A stretch of DNA of 64,000 nucleotides from Saccharibacillus deserti (GCF_013618475.1 NZ_JABJVN010000001.1:620001-684000), one strand, 5' to 3'. Numbered from the stretch's first letter, positions 42,405-51,708 are shown. The notes: a model not told the origin generated them from the letters alone. Numbers and translations: made by a program.

Positions 42405-43421
42405 TTAAGGCTGTTTGGCCGTATCGATACTGCGCGGATCGACGAAACTGTAGCCTTTTTTCTCAAGCCGGGTTAGCAGGTCGTCGAGAGCTTCGACTGT
42501 CCATGGCAGTTCGTGCATCAGGATATTGCTTCCCGCATGCAGCTGATCGAAGACATTGTCGATCACGGCCTGCGGATCATCTTTGTTGACCCAATCCAGG
42601 GAACCGACGGACCAGGTCATGTACAGAAGGCCGTTCTCGGCTGCCACCTGATGGGCGTAATCATTGCCGGCCGCATTGGGCGGACGGAAAAATTCGGGCT
42701 TCTCGCCGATCGTTTTCTCGACGATGGTCTGCACGTCTTCGATTTGTTTCTTGATTTCTTCGTTGCTCTGTTCGTTCAGATAAATGTGGTCGTAACTGTG
42801 ATTGCCGACAATGCCGCCGCGTTCTTGAATCAGCTTAAGCAGTTCCGGATGTTCTTTGACCCGGTAGCCGTTGACGAAGAAAATGGCTTTGGCTTTATGC
42901 TTGTCGAGCGTATCGAACATGCTGTTTAGCATCGCGGCTTCTTTCGGGCCGTCGTCGAAAGTCAGCAGAACGACTTTTTTTGGGGCCTTGCTGCCTTCGT
43001 TCGGTACGATGTCGTAGTTGGCGTTCATATGGTACTCGACCGGGACTTCTTCCGCGGCCGCCGCCTGTATCGGGTCCGAACCGTCCTTTTTGTCTTTCGC
43101 CGTTTTCGGCTCCGCCGCCGGGTCGTCGGCCTTTTGCATTCCCGCATCCGCAGTTTCGCCTGCGGTTTCCGATGCGGCGTCTTCGGTTTTCGGAGCGTCC
43201 TTGCCTTGCTCTTCGGCTGCCGGGGCCGTACTGTCCGCCGGAGCGGTCTCATCCGTCTGTTTGCTGCCCGGGTTCGAGGCTTCCGCCGTCTGCGGCTTGG
43301 CATCCTTCGTTCCCGCTTCTTCGGCAGTGTTCCCGCAGGCGCCGAGCACAAGTCCGGCGGCCAACCAGAACAGGGCCGTTTTTTTCCACATCTGTGACTC
43401 ATCTCGCTTTCTTCCATACAT
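42405..43421 (-). CDS. Lipoprotein polysaccharide deacetylase (NodB domain)
   Basis: The protein opens with a lipoprotein signal (KKTALFWLAAGLVLGACGN; lipobox LGAC), then about 110 residues of disordered, Ala/Glu/Asp/Thr-rich linker, then a NodB domain with LLTFDDGPKEAAM (metal Asp-Asp), GNHSYDHIYL (metal His) and FFRPPNAAGND. Such enzymes remove acetyl groups from peptidoglycan or other wall glycans. The third catalytic motifs (DWVNKD, LMHELP) are intact. Start: ATG 43421 has AAAGG 5 nt before it; ATG 43391 is also possible and would give a shorter n-region. Confidence 0.88.
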   Translation of the reverse strand: MYGRKRDESQMWKKTALFWLAAGLVLGACGNTAEEAGTKDAKPQTAEASNPGSKQTDETAPADSTAPAAEEQGKDAPKTEDAASETAGETADAGMQKADDPAAEPKTAKDKKDGSDPIQAAAAEEVPVEYHMNANYDIVPNEGSKAPKKVVLLTFDDGPKEAAMLNSMFDTLDKHKAKAIFFVNGYRVKEHPELLKLIQERGGIVGNHSYDHIYLNEQSNEEIKKQIEDVQTIVEKTIGEKPEFFRPPNAAGNDYAHQVAAENGLLYMTWSVGSLDWVNKDDPQAVIDNVFDQLHAGSNILMHELPWTVEALDDLLTRLEKKGYSFVDPRSIDTAKQP

Positions 43422-43545
43422 TTGTGCCTTTATGTAACGATTAAAGCTTAGCATAATCGACTCCGCATTTGCGGCACATAACGGGATTGTAACCTTTTCA
43501 TTTCGACCTGAAACCTTTCATGCTATCGCAGATCCGGGCGTGCAT

Positions 43546-43574
43546 TTGATAGAAAGAAGTGATAACATTAATAT
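43546..43574 (+). promoter_or_regulatory. Sigma-A promoter of the mecA-like gene
   Basis: TTGATA (43546-43551), a 17-bp spacer and TAATAT (43569-43574). A second perfect TATAAT follows at 43582-43587 with a weak GTGATA -35, so two overlapping promoters are possible. The leader is about 190 nt. Confidence 0.6.
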
Positions 43575-43605
43575 GTGGTTATATAATATAAAACATACCA
43601 CATTC

Positions 43606-43729
43606 GGCGTGTCTTCAAAGGATGCGCCGTCCCGATCGACCGCCGGCCTCGTTCCCTACGTTGCAGAACGGGCAGCCGGACCGATTCGGAACGGAATCCG
43701 CAAGAAAGAGCATGATTTGAAGACACGCC
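43606..43729 (+). repeat. Long imperfect hairpin in the mecA leader
   Basis: Perfect 14-bp arms (43606-43619 and 43716-43729; GGCGTGTCTTCAAA and its complement) enclose 96 bases that can pair further, roughly CCGATCGACCGCCGGC with GCCGGACCGATTCGG. The whole would fold as one long stem in the leader RNA, 48 bases before the start codon. Confidence 0.75.
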
Positions 43730-43776
43730 CAGGGATGCCTTTGCTAAAAAACTGACTCCAAAAGGAGGGTCCTGTC

Positions 43777-44388
43777 GTGAAAATTGAACGATTAAGCCCG
43801 GATAAAATCCGTATTTTTCTGACTTCCGACGATCTGAACGAACGCGGAATTCAGCGGGAAGATATGTGGCAGGAGATTCCGAGAGTCCATGAGTTGTTTA
43901 CCGAAATGATGGACCAAGCCTACACCGAACTCGGTTTCGACGCGACTGGCCCTCTGGCCGTAGAAGTGTTTGCGCTTCCGGCGCAAGGGATGATTGTCGT
44001 CGTAACGAAAGGCAAATACGATCCACTCCATTCGGATACGGGAGACGAAGAAATGCCGGATGAAGTTTATGAAATGGAAGTGACCATGGAGGCAAGCGAT
44101 ACGATCGTTTACTCTTTCCAAGATATCGAGCCCCTGATCGAAGCGGCGCACGTGCTGCAGGATCGGGTACCCGAAGCCGGTTCGCTTTACCATTATAATA
44201 ATGCCTGGTTCCTGCATTTTTCCGCAGAGGATCTCGAAGATTCGCAGCACGATTCCCTCGTTGCTGTGCTTGCCGAGTTCGGCACTTCCTCGACGATCAC
44301 TACCTCCGTACTCCAGGAGTACGGCAAGACCGTCATGGCCGACCGGGCGATTGCCCAGATCTGCACGCATTTCGACCGTCGGGCCTGA
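43777..44388 (+). CDS. mecA: MecA-family ClpC adaptor
   Basis: MecA proteins bring substrates such as ComK to the ClpCP protease. The 203-residue protein has the N-terminal substrate-binding start MKIERLSPDKIRIFLTSDDLNERGI, an acidic linker, and the C-terminal ClpC-binding domain (about 105-203, ALVAV and FLHFSAEDLED region). The start is GTG 43777, 8 nt after AAAGGAGGG. Location near the CPBP protease and PrsW genes matches ypbH (mecB) of B. subtilis, so it could be the MecA or the YpbH paralog. Confidence 0.9.
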   Translation: MKIERLSPDKIRIFLTSDDLNERGIQREDMWQEIPRVHELFTEMMDQAYTELGFDATGPLAVEVFALPAQGMIVVVTKGKYDPLHSDTGDEEMPDEVYEMEVTMEASDTIVYSFQDIEPLIEAAHVLQDRVPEAGSLYHYNNAWFLHFSAEDLEDSQHDSLVAVLAEFGTSSTITTSVLQEYGKTVMADRAIAQICTHFDRRA

Positions 44389-44405
44389 TGTCCGTGGGAA
44401 ACGCC

Positions 44406-44434
44406 GCCGTCCCGACCGTTCGGGGCGGCCGTTT
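44406..44434 (+). terminator. Probable terminator of the mecA gene
   Basis: A 10-bp GC-rich stem with one T-G pair (44406-44415 with 44420-44429) is followed by CGTTTT. The T-run is short. Confidence 0.6.
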
Positions 44435-44496
44435 TCGTTCGAGCTCCCGGAAGAAGCCGGGATTTTCGCCGCAAGCGGGCGAGGAAGGGGGACACG

Positions 44497-45246
44497 ATGC
44501 TCTTTTTAACCGTCCTGGTCGCGGCCATTACGCCGGGCATAGCCCTGCTGTTCTATTTTTATTTAAAAGACAAATATGATGCCGAACCGCTGCATATGGT
44601 CATGCGCATGTTTCTGCTCGGTTTTTTGGTGGTTCTGCCGATTACGATTGTCCAACAAGGGCTGCTGCGGGGATTCGGCGACAATCCGTACCTGTTTGCG
44701 TTTGGCATCTCTTCCGCCGTGGAAGAACTTTTCAAATGGTACGTCCTGTTCCAATTCATCTACAACCATACCGAATTCGACGAACCGTATGACGGAATTC
44801 TGTATGCGGTCGCGGTATCGCTCGGATTTGCCACGCTCGAGAACGTCCTTTACGCCTTCACGCTCAAAGCTTCGTTCGGGTCGCTGCTGCTGCGGGGGCT
44901 GCTGCCCGTATCCGGCCATGCGATGTTCGGCGTGGTGATGGGCTATTATATGGGACGGGCCAAATTCGCGCCTCTGTCGCAAAGAAGAAAGTTCCTGGTC
45001 CTGTCTTTCCTGATGCCGCTGATCTGGCACGGGTTCTACGATCTTATTCTGAATCTGTCGGGTCACTACTGGTTATGGTACATCGTACCTTTCATGGTAT
45101 TGATGTGGTACGGCGGCATGGACAAAGTGGTCAAAGCGAACAACCGCTCCCCGTTCCGTTTTCTGAAAAAAGAAGAACCGCCGGGCGGCGCATCCTCCGA
45201 TGCCCCCGCCAAAACGGCATCCTTGTCGAAAAAAAAAGAAGCCTAG
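44497..45246 (+). CDS. prsW: PrsW-type intramembrane protease
   Basis: PrsW makes the first cut in the anti-sigma factor RsiW in B. subtilis, starting the sigma-W envelope-stress response. The 249-residue membrane protein has about eight hydrophobic helices and the family motifs AVEELFKW (Glu-Glu ... Lys), GFATLENVLYA, SGHAMFGVVMGY and IWHGFYDLIL. A Lys/Pro-rich cytoplasmic tail of about 40 residues ends it (KKEEPPGGASSDAP). GAGGAAGGGGG precedes the ATG. Synteny with ypdC supports the call; whether RsiW is its substrate here is inference. Confidence 0.92.
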   Translation: MLFLTVLVAAITPGIALLFYFYLKDKYDAEPLHMVMRMFLLGFLVVLPITIVQQGLLRGFGDNPYLFAFGISSAVEELFKWYVLFQFIYNHTEFDEPYDGILYAVAVSLGFATLENVLYAFTLKASFGSLLLRGLLPVSGHAMFGVVMGYYMGRAKFAPLSQRRKFLVLSFLMPLIWHGFYDLILNLSGHYWLWYIVPFMVLMWYGGMDKVVKANNRSPFRFLKKEEPPGGASSDAPAKTASLSKKKEA

Positions 45247-45339
45247 AATCCTGAGTCCAAAGAACCGGTTCGCTTGATTGGAGCGGCGGTACGGAATCGG
45301 AATTCCGGGCTTTCTTTGCGCTTTTTAGGGAGTTTGGGC

Positions 45340-45367
45340 TTACGTGAATATTCTTCCATGGTATACT
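45340..45367 (+). promoter_or_regulatory. Candidate promoter of the PilZ gene
   Basis: TTACGT (45340-45345), a 16-bp spacer and TATACT (45362-45367). A start at about 45374 excludes the in-frame ATG at 45378 as translation start and favours 45462. Confidence 0.5.
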
Positions 45368-45461
45368 GGGAAAGGCGATGGCCCCGAGCGAAATCCGGAT
45401 ACGGAGCACGCAGAAGCGGACAGGCGCCGAGTACCAGTATAATGAAGGCGGGCGATCAAAA

Positions 45462-46103
45462 ATGTATCCGAAAACCAACGACATGCTGTTTATGCAGCCC
45501 GTATCCATGGAAGCGACACCCGAAAACGAACACCGATCGAGAATTTCCGAAATCGAGGAAAATTCGCTGCTGACCGAGCTTCCGATCCGCGGCGGCCGGA
45601 TGAGCCGTCTTCGCCTGGGCGAAGAACTTTCGGTTTATCATATGACGGAAGACGGAGTGAAGTATTATTTCACGGCGCATGTTCTCGGGTATCAGGACGA
45701 CTCGGTTCCTCTTATGCGAATCAGCAAGCCGATGCCGGAAGATATTTCGAAAGTGCAGCGGCGCCATTATTTGCGGGTTCCCGCACAGGTGGAGATCGCC
45801 GTACAGGCGCCGGATTTTCATTTTACCGCCATGACGTCCGATTTGAGCGGGGGAGGACTGTCTTTTACCGACACGCTCGATCATTCGATCCAAATGAATC
45901 AGCAGGTGGACGGCTGGATTCTTTTGGCTTACAAAAGCGGGAATGTCGACCATGTTTCGTTCGGCGGGGAAGTGACGCGCGTGAAAGAACCGGGAACGGG
46001 ACGCAACACGATCAGCGTACAGTTTACCCGGATGGTCGATACGGAACGGCAGAAAGTCATCCGCTACTGCTTCGAACGCCAGCTGGATTTCCGGAACCGC
46101 TGA
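45462..46103 (+). CDS. PilZ-domain c-di-GMP receptor (YpfA/MotI type)
   Basis: The 213-residue protein has the YcgR-like N-terminal domain (about 1-95, MSRLRLGEELSVYHMTEDG) and a C-terminal PilZ domain with both c-di-GMP contact motifs, QRRHYLRVP and SDLSGGGLSF. In B. subtilis YpfA (MotI, DgrA) slows the flagellum by binding MotA when c-di-GMP is high. Its position before cmk matches. The upstream ribosome site is weak (AAGGCGGG, 11 nt from the ATG), so the start is not certain. Confidence 0.88.
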   Translation: MYPKTNDMLFMQPVSMEATPENEHRSRISEIEENSLLTELPIRGGRMSRLRLGEELSVYHMTEDGVKYYFTAHVLGYQDDSVPLMRISKPMPEDISKVQRRHYLRVPAQVEIAVQAPDFHFTAMTSDLSGGGLSFTDTLDHSIQMNQQVDGWILLAYKSGNVDHVSFGGEVTRVKEPGTGRNTISVQFTRMVDTERQKVIRYCFERQLDFRNR

Positions 46104-46172
46104 ACGCTTCGGACACCGGCGGCGTCCGTAGTTCGCAGGCAGGGGCGTTTTTTGTTTTCATGCGTACACGTT

Positions 46173-46201
46173 TTGCAAATTAAAGATCGTTATGCTATAA
46201 T
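46173..46201 (+). promoter_or_regulatory. Sigma-A promoter of cmk
   Basis: TTGCAA (46173-46178), a 17-bp spacer and a perfect TATAAT (46196-46201). Confidence 0.75.
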
Positions 46202-46210
46202 TTTATTGTC

Positions 46211-46231
46211 GCAGGCACAGCCTGCTTTTTT
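46211..46231 (+). terminator. Hairpin with T-run right at the start of the cmk transcript
   Basis: GCAGGC-ACA-GCCTGC followed by six T begins 3-4 bases after the predicted transcript start. It looks like a terminator but could serve as a protective 5' hairpin, or end any transcript coming from the PilZ gene. Confidence 0.6.
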
Positions 46232-46294
46232 ATTGATTGAGAAGCCTGCCCGACAGAACCATGGCGGGCGGCGGTTTCGAGGAGGAGTGTCCCC

Positions 46295-46999
46295 TTGTCC
46301 AGCTTGAACGGGGAACGGGAGTTCAGAATCAACATTGCGATCGACGGGCCTGCGGGAGCGGGTAAAAGTACGGTCGCACGCAAAGTAGCCAGACAGCTGT
46401 CCTATGTTTATGTGGATACCGGTGCCATGTATCGGGCCGTAACTTGGGATATGCTCAACCAGGCGATCGATGCGGAGAATGAGACAGCGGTTCTTGAACG
46501 CATGGCAGCCCTTGAAGTCGAGCTGGTGCCCGGAGAAGACGGTCAGCGAGTACGGCTTTCCGGGGTCGACGTGACGGACGAGATACGTTCGCTTGCGGTC
46601 AGCCGGACGGTTTCCCGATATGCGCAAATCGAGGGGCTGCGTGCGAAGTTATCTTCTGCACAGCGGCAAATGGCTTTACGCAAAGGCGTCGTCATGGATG
46701 GACGCGATATCGGAACGACCGTGCTGCCTGATGCCGAGGTCAAGATTTTTATGACCGCTACGGTCGAAGAACGCGCTCGCCGAAGATTCCGGGAACTTCC
46801 GCAGTCGGGCGAGACCATTACGCTGGAACAGCTTGAACGCGAGATTGCGGAACGGGACAGTCTTGACCGCAGCCGCGAGGTGTCGCCGCTTGTATGTGCG
46901 GATGATGCCACGGTGCTCGATACGACGCATATGACCATCGACGAGGTGGCCGATGCGATCGCGCACCTGGCCGAACGCGAAATTGCCCAATTGGGTTGA
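46295..46999 (+). CDS. cmk: Cytidylate kinase
   Basis: Cmk phosphorylates CMP and dCMP. The 234-residue protein has the P-loop IDGPAGAGKSTVARKVA, the CMP-binding YVDTGAMYRAVTW, and MDGRDIGTTVLPDAEVKIFMTA. The likely start is TTG 46295, 8 nt after GAGGAGGAG; no ATG fits that site. Residues 1-11 are then an unusual extension ahead of the first strand. Its order before an S1-domain protein gene matches B. subtilis cmk-ypfD. Confidence 0.93.
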   Translation: MSSLNGEREFRINIAIDGPAGAGKSTVARKVARQLSYVYVDTGAMYRAVTWDMLNQAIDAENETAVLERMAALEVELVPGEDGQRVRLSGVDVTDEIRSLAVSRTVSRYAQIEGLRAKLSSAQRQMALRKGVVMDGRDIGTTVLPDAEVKIFMTATVEERARRRFRELPQSGETITLEQLEREIAERDSLDRSREVSPLVCADDATVLDTTHMTIDEVADAIAHLAEREIAQLG

Positions 47000-47085
47000 A
47001 GCGGCGTCGGCCGAAGCAGTATTGTTTTGAACTCTGCGCACGCGGGTTTAAATATGAGGGTTTTGAATCGAGGAGGGTATTTAAC

Positions 47086-48375
47086 ATGTCGGAAGAGACA
47101 AGAAATCAAAATGAAGAAGCAGTAAACCAGGAAGTAAACGAAGAAACGGCTACGCAGGACCAGCTGGAACAGGTTGTCAGCGTCAAAAAAGGCGACACGG
47201 TTACCGGTACTATCGTGAAATTGGACGATGACCAAGCGTATGTCAGCATCGGTTATAAATACGACGGCGTAATCGCGACAAGCGAGCTTGAAGAAGGCGC
47301 CGAAATCGGCCAAGAAGTCGTTGCCAAAGTTGTCAGCCTGAACGACAACAAAGAGCAAATGGTTCTGTCGAAAAAAGCGATCCAAGGCGCAAAAGCATGG
47401 GAAGAACTCGACGCGAAATTCGCGAGCAAAGAGATCTTCGAAGTTAAAATCACGGACGTCGTAAAAGGCGGAATCGTGACGGACGTAAGCGGCGTACGCG
47501 CTTTCATCCCGGCTTCGATGGTTGAGCGTCATTTCGTAGAAGATTTCAGCGACTACAAAGGCCGCACTATCCGTGTTCGCGTCAAAGAACTTGACCGCGA
47601 AAACAACAAAGTTATCCTGTCCGCAAAAGACGTTCTTGAACAAGAATTCGAAGCCAACAAGCACAAAGTGATGGCTGAACTTCAAGAAGGCCAAGTCATC
47701 GAAGGCAAAGTTCAGCGTTTGACGCAGTTCGGCGCATTCGTAGACGTAGGCGGCGTCGACGGTCTGGTGCACGTTTCCGAAATGGCTTGGCATCACGTCG
47801 GAAAACCATCGGACGCGGTATCCGAGGGCGAAACCGTTAAGGTGAAAGTTCTCAAAGTCGATCCGGAAAAAGGCAAAATCAGCCTGAGCATCAAAGCGGC
47901 GACTCCGGGTCCTTGGGAAACGGCTTCCGAGAAGTTCAGCCAAGGCGAAATCATCAGCGGCGAAGTTAAACGTCTCGTGCCTTTCGGCGCTTTCGTTGAA
48001 ATCGCTCCTGGCGTAGAAGGCCTGGTTCACATCTCGCAAATTTCCCACAAGCACATCGGTACGCCTCAGGAAGTTCTGGAAGAAGGACAAACGGTTCAAG
48101 TGAAAGTTCTGGACGTAAACCCTTCCGAAAAACGCATCAGCCTGAGCATCAAAGAAACCGAAGAAGCGCCTGCCGGCGAAGCTCGTTCGGAAAGACCGGA
48201 GAGATCCGACAGACCGGAAAGATCGGGATCGAGCAGAGGCCGCGACAAAGGCCCTCGCGTTGAGAAAATCGACAACCCTAACGTTTCGTTGAGCAACCAA
48301 GGAATGAACGTTTCGCTGGGCGAACGTTTCGACCTGGCTGCACTCAAAGAAAAATTGGGTCAATCGGAAGAATAA
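47086..48375 (+). CDS. rpsA: S1-domain RNA-binding protein (ribosomal protein S1 homolog, YpfD type)
   Basis: Four S1 domains of about 70 residues each are visible, beginning at KKGDTVTGTIVKLDDDQAYVSI, EVKITDVVKGGIVTDVSGVRAFIP, EGKVQRLTQFGAFVDVGGVDGLV and SGEVKRLVPFGAFVEIAPGVEGLV. An acidic N-terminus and a charged Arg/Glu/Ser repeat tail (SERPERSDRPERS) flank them. The 429-residue length fits the four-domain Firmicute form. AGGAGGGTATTTAAC precedes the ATG. Codon use is shifted to common codons (GAA, AAA, GTT), which suggests high expression. Confidence 0.93.
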   Translation: MSEETRNQNEEAVNQEVNEETATQDQLEQVVSVKKGDTVTGTIVKLDDDQAYVSIGYKYDGVIATSELEEGAEIGQEVVAKVVSLNDNKEQMVLSKKAIQGAKAWEELDAKFASKEIFEVKITDVVKGGIVTDVSGVRAFIPASMVERHFVEDFSDYKGRTIRVRVKELDRENNKVILSAKDVLEQEFEANKHKVMAELQEGQVIEGKVQRLTQFGAFVDVGGVDGLVHVSEMAWHHVGKPSDAVSEGETVKVKVLKVDPEKGKISLSIKAATPGPWETASEKFSQGEIISGEVKRLVPFGAFVEIAPGVEGLVHISQISHKHIGTPQEVLEEGQTVQVKVLDVNPSEKRISLSIKETEEAPAGEARSERPERSDRPERSGSSRGRDKGPRVEKIDNPNVSLSNQGMNVSLGERFDLAALKEKLGQSEE

Positions 48376-48400
48376 TCGTACCCGAAGCATAGCTACGAGC

Positions 48401-48431
48401 AAACGGCGGACCCGCTGCGGGTTCGCCGTTT
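48401..48431 (+). terminator. Hairpin after the S1 gene
   Basis: A 15-bp stem (AAACGGCG-GA-CCCGC with GCGGG-TT-CGCCGTTT), nearly no loop and a short T-run; a probable terminator. The remaining gap to der (48432-48630) shows nothing further. Confidence 0.65.
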
Positions 48432-48630
48432 CTGCAATATCGGGATGAATCGGCTGTGAAATAGGCTGTGTTCTTCGACTGCAACCACAAACGGGATTCG
48501 GTCAAAAGACTTGATCGCGTTTTATATGCCGACGGGAAACGGGGGCCGATCCAGGATGGAACGGTTTGTCCGTTTCTTGTCGCGTAAAGGGAATTTTTTT
48601 CAGCTGAAGCTGACAGAGAGGAATGATCAA

Positions 48631-49953
48631 ATGGCAAGAGCGGTAGTCGCGATCGTAGGGCGCCCGAACGTGGGCAAATCGACGATCTTCAATCGTATCA
48701 TCGGCGACAGACTGTCTATCGTCGAAGATAAACCGGGCGTCACGCGCGACCGGATCTATGGAGTCGGCGAATGGAACGGCAGATCTTTCAGTATTATCGA
48801 TACCGGAGGGATTGAGCTCAATGACGAGCAGATCCTCAAATCGATCAAAGCGCAGGCGGAACTGGCAATCGAAGAAGCGGACGTGATTGTCCTGATGTGC
48901 GACGCGAAAGCGGGCCTGACCCAGTCGGATTCGGAAGTGGCGGAAATGCTGTACCGCTCCAAGAAACCGATTATTCTCGCAGTCAATAAAGTCGACAATA
49001 TGACGCGCATGGATGACACCTACGAATTTTACAATTTGGGTCTCGGCGATCCGATCGGCGTTTCGGGTGCCCACGGCAGCGGCGTCGGCGATCTGCTGGA
49101 TGTGATTGTGGAGAAACTGCCGGATACGGAAGACGACGCTTATGAAGATGACGTGATCCGGGTCGCGCTGATCGGACGTCCGAATGTCGGCAAATCTTCG
49201 TTGGTCAATGCCCTGCTTGGCGAGCAGCGCGTAATTGTCAGCGATGTGGCGGGAACGACGCGCGATGCGATCGACACCGAATTCGAACGCGACGGGCAGC
49301 GCTACGTGCTGATCGATACGGCCGGCATGCGCAAACGCGGCAAAGTGTACGAGAACCTGGAAAAGTACAGTGTCATGCGTGCCATGCGGGCGATCGAACG
49401 CGCCGATGTGGTAGCCGTGGTGATCAACGGCGAAGAAGGCATCATCGAGCAGGATAAGCATATTGCGGGTTACGCGCTGGAAGCCGGCAAAGCCTCGGTA
49501 TTCGTGGTCAACAAATGGGATGCTGTAGAAAAAGACGACAAAACGATGCAGCATTTCGAAAAAAGTATCCGCGATCATTTCCTGTTCATGACTTATGCGC
49601 CGGTCGTTTTCCTGTCGGCTCTGACCGGACAGCGGGTTCAGAAACTGCTTCCTGCCGTAAATCTGGTCGCCGAGCAGCATTCCCGCCGGATTCCGACGGG
49701 TCTTCTGAATGATGTGATCTCCGATGCGGTGGCAATCAATCCTCCGCCGACCGACAAAGGACGCCGTATGCGTATCAACTATGCGACGCAGGTCGCGGTC
49801 AAGCCTCCGACGATCGTCGTGTTCGTCAATGCGCCGGAACTGATGCACTTCTCTTACGAGCGCTACCTGGAAAACAAGATCCGGGCGGCTTTCGACTTCG
49901 AAGGAACGCCGATCCGTATCTTTACCAGACGCAAATCCGAAGATAAAGACTAA
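48631..49953 (+). CDS. der: Ribosome-assembly GTPase Der (EngA)
   Basis: Der has two GTPase domains in tandem and works in 50S subunit maturation. The first has [16 protein letters not shown] and NKVD; the second has [23 protein letters not shown] and NKWD; a KH-like domain follows (about 350-440, [21 protein letters not shown] and [24 protein letters not shown], split by a few residues). The start is ATG 48631 behind GAGAGGAATG; the open frame extends further up without a site. The 440-residue length is normal. Confidence 0.95.
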   Translation: MARAVVAIVGRPNVGKSTIFNRIIGDRLSIVEDKPGVTRDRIYGVGEWNGRSFSIIDTGGIELNDEQILKSIKAQAELAIEEADVIVLMCDAKAGLTQSDSEVAEMLYRSKKPIILAVNKVDNMTRMDDTYEFYNLGLGDPIGVSGAHGSGVGDLLDVIVEKLPDTEDDAYEDDVIRVALIGRPNVGKSSLVNALLGEQRVIVSDVAGTTRDAIDTEFERDGQRYVLIDTAGMRKRGKVYENLEKYSVMRAMRAIERADVVAVVINGEEGIIEQDKHIAGYALEAGKASVFVVNKWDAVEKDDKTMQHFEKSIRDHFLFMTYAPVVFLSALTGQRVQKLLPAVNLVAEQHSRRIPTGLLNDVISDAVAINPPPTDKGRRMRINYATQVAVKPPTIVVFVNAPELMHFSYERYLENKIRAAFDFEGTPIRIFTRRKSEDKD

Positions 49954-50007
49954 GAAGTAAGAGAACGTATCCGTATACAAGTTCCGTTGCGCGAAGGAGA
50001 GCGAATC

Positions 50008-50646
50008 ATGATATTATCGATAATCGCGATCGCGGCCGCCTATCTGCTCGGCTCGGTCAGTTTCAGCGTACTATTTGCCAAGTTGTTGAAAGGGATCGAT
50101 ATCCGCAACCACGGAAGCGGCAATGCCGGGGCGACCAACACGCTTCGGGTGTTGGGCAAAGGACCGGCTGTGCTCGTTCTTGTGCTCGATATCTGCAAAG
50201 GTATTCTTGCCGTATGGCTGGGCCGCTGGCTCGCGCCGGACATGGAGTGGGCGCCGGCTCTTGCCGGACTGGCTGCGGTAATCGGGCATAACTGGCCGCT
50301 TTATTTCCATTTCAAAGGCGGCAAAGGGATAGCGACAACGATCGGCATGCTGGCAACCCTTTGTTTCCTGCCTGCTTTGTCTGCCGGTATCATCGGCATT
50401 CTGGCGATCGTTTTCACCCGCTACGTGTCTCTGGGCTCGCTGCTGTTTGTCACGCTGACACCGGTATTTCTTCTTGTTTACGATGCGGCAGGCTGGCATG
50501 ACTACGGAACCGCCGTACTGGTGGTCAGTGTAGTCATCTGGGCTCTCGCCGTCTGGCGGCACCGGGGCAACCTCGTGAAGCTGAAAAACGGAACAGAGAA
50601 CAAGCTGGGCTCGAAGTCCGGCGGGAAGGAGCACAGCCTTGGCTAA
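50008..50646 (+). CDS. plsY: Acyl-phosphate glycerol-3-phosphate acyltransferase
   Basis: PlsY adds the first acyl chain to glycerol 3-phosphate from acyl-phosphate, in the membrane. The 212-residue protein has five hydrophobic helices and three cytoplasmic motifs: [35 protein letters not shown] and [16 protein letters not shown]. The start is ATG 50008, 7 nt after AAGGAGAG; a TTG at 49987 is not supported. It overlaps gpsA by 8 bp, which makes its substrate, a sensible pairing. Confidence 0.94.
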   Translation: MILSIIAIAAAYLLGSVSFSVLFAKLLKGIDIRNHGSGNAGATNTLRVLGKGPAVLVLVLDICKGILAVWLGRWLAPDMEWAPALAGLAAVIGHNWPLYFHFKGGKGIATTIGMLATLCFLPALSAGIIGILAIVFTRYVSLGSLLFVTLTPVFLLVYDAAGWHDYGTAVLVVSVVIWALAVWRHRGNLVKLKNGTENKLGSKSGGKEHSLG

Positions 50647-51679
50647 AAAAGTGTGCGTATTGGTAGCGGGGAGCTGGGGGACGGCCTTGGCGATGGTACT
50701 GGCCGACAACGGCCATGATGTGCGGCTGTGGGCACGCAGCGAAGAGCATGTCAGAGAAATCAATGAACAGCGGGAAAATTCGCGTTTTCTGCCCGGGGTT
50801 CCTATCCCGACAGGAATCCGGGCTACCGCCGATATGCAAGAAGCGCTTCATGAGGCGGAAGCGGTTGTTATTGCGGCTCCTTCCAAAGCGATGCGGGAAG
50901 TGGCCCGGGCCCTCAAACCTTACTGGAATGAGAAGATGCTCTGTGTACATGCAACCAAAGGCATGGAAACCGGGACGCTGAAACGGATGTCTACGGTCAT
51001 TGCGGAAGAACTGGGCTGCGAAGAATCGCATATCGGCGTAATTTGCGGTCCGAGCCATGCCGAAGAAGTGGCCCGCCGGCTTCCGACCACGATCGTGGTC
51101 GCTTCCGCCAACGAAGAAGCGGCGCAGCGTGCGCAGAATCTGCTGATGAATGCGTATTTCCGCGTGTATACCAACCGCGATGTGCTTGGAGCCGAACTTG
51201 CGGGAGCGCTCAAAAACATCATTGCGCTCGGAGCCGGGATGTCGGACGGTTTGCAGAACGGCGACAACGCCAAAGCGGCCTTGTTGACGCGCGGTCTGGC
51301 GGAGATTACAAGAATCGGTACGGAAATGGGAGCCAATCCCCTGACGTTCTCGGGACTTGCCGGGGTAGGCGATCTGGTCGTAACCGCAACCAGCAAGCAC
51401 AGCCGGAATTGGCGGGCGGGATACATGCTGGGCCAGGGCAAACCTCTCCAGGAAGTGCTGGACTCCATGGGGATGGTAGTCGAAGGAATTCGGACGACGG
51501 AAGCGGCGCACTTTATCTCGCAGAAATACAAGGTACAGATGCCGATTGCCGAGCAGCTGTACCGGGTGCTGTTTGACGGACTCGATCCGAAGACCGCTGT
51601 CGAAGCCTTGATGGGCCGCGGCCCCAAAACCGAAATGGAAATGATCTCCCAGGAAACCTGGGAGCAGTGGCATACCTGA
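50639..51679 (+). CDS. gpsA: Glycerol-3-phosphate dehydrogenase [NAD(P)+]
   Basis: GpsA reduces dihydroxyacetone phosphate to sn-glycerol 3-phosphate for lipid synthesis. The 346-residue protein has AAPSKAMREVARAL, VHATKGMETGT, CGPSHAEEVARRLPTTIVVAS, the catalytic Lys region GALKNIIALGAGMSDGL, and GLAGVGDLVVTATSKHSRN. The N-terminal dinucleotide loop reads VLVAGSWGTALA where the family has GAGSWG: the first Gly (residue 9) is Val. The likely start is TTG 50639, 8 nt after AAGGAG and inside plsY. Confidence 0.93.
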   Translation: MAKKVCVLVAGSWGTALAMVLADNGHDVRLWARSEEHVREINEQRENSRFLPGVPIPTGIRATADMQEALHEAEAVVIAAPSKAMREVARALKPYWNEKMLCVHATKGMETGTLKRMSTVIAEELGCEESHIGVICGPSHAEEVARRLPTTIVVASANEEAAQRAQNLLMNAYFRVYTNRDVLGAELAGALKNIIALGAGMSDGLQNGDNAKAALLTRGLAEITRIGTEMGANPLTFSGLAGVGDLVVTATSKHSRNWRAGYMLGQGKPLQEVLDSMGMVVEGIRTTEAAHFISQKYKVQMPIAEQLYRVLFDGLDPKTAVEALMGRGPKTEMEMISQETWEQWHT

Positions 51680-51708
51680 TCCAAAGATTTGAACGATACA
51701 AATCGGCC

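Noticed and set aside
43540-43755. 71-codon frame upstream of the mecA gene
   Set aside because: It runs across the promoter and the long hairpin; no ribosome site; better explained as structured leader.
46543-48402. 619-codon minus-strand frame opposite cmk and the S1 gene
   Set aside because: Phe- and Asp-rich shadow of the Glu/Lys-rich S1 protein; no ribosome site.
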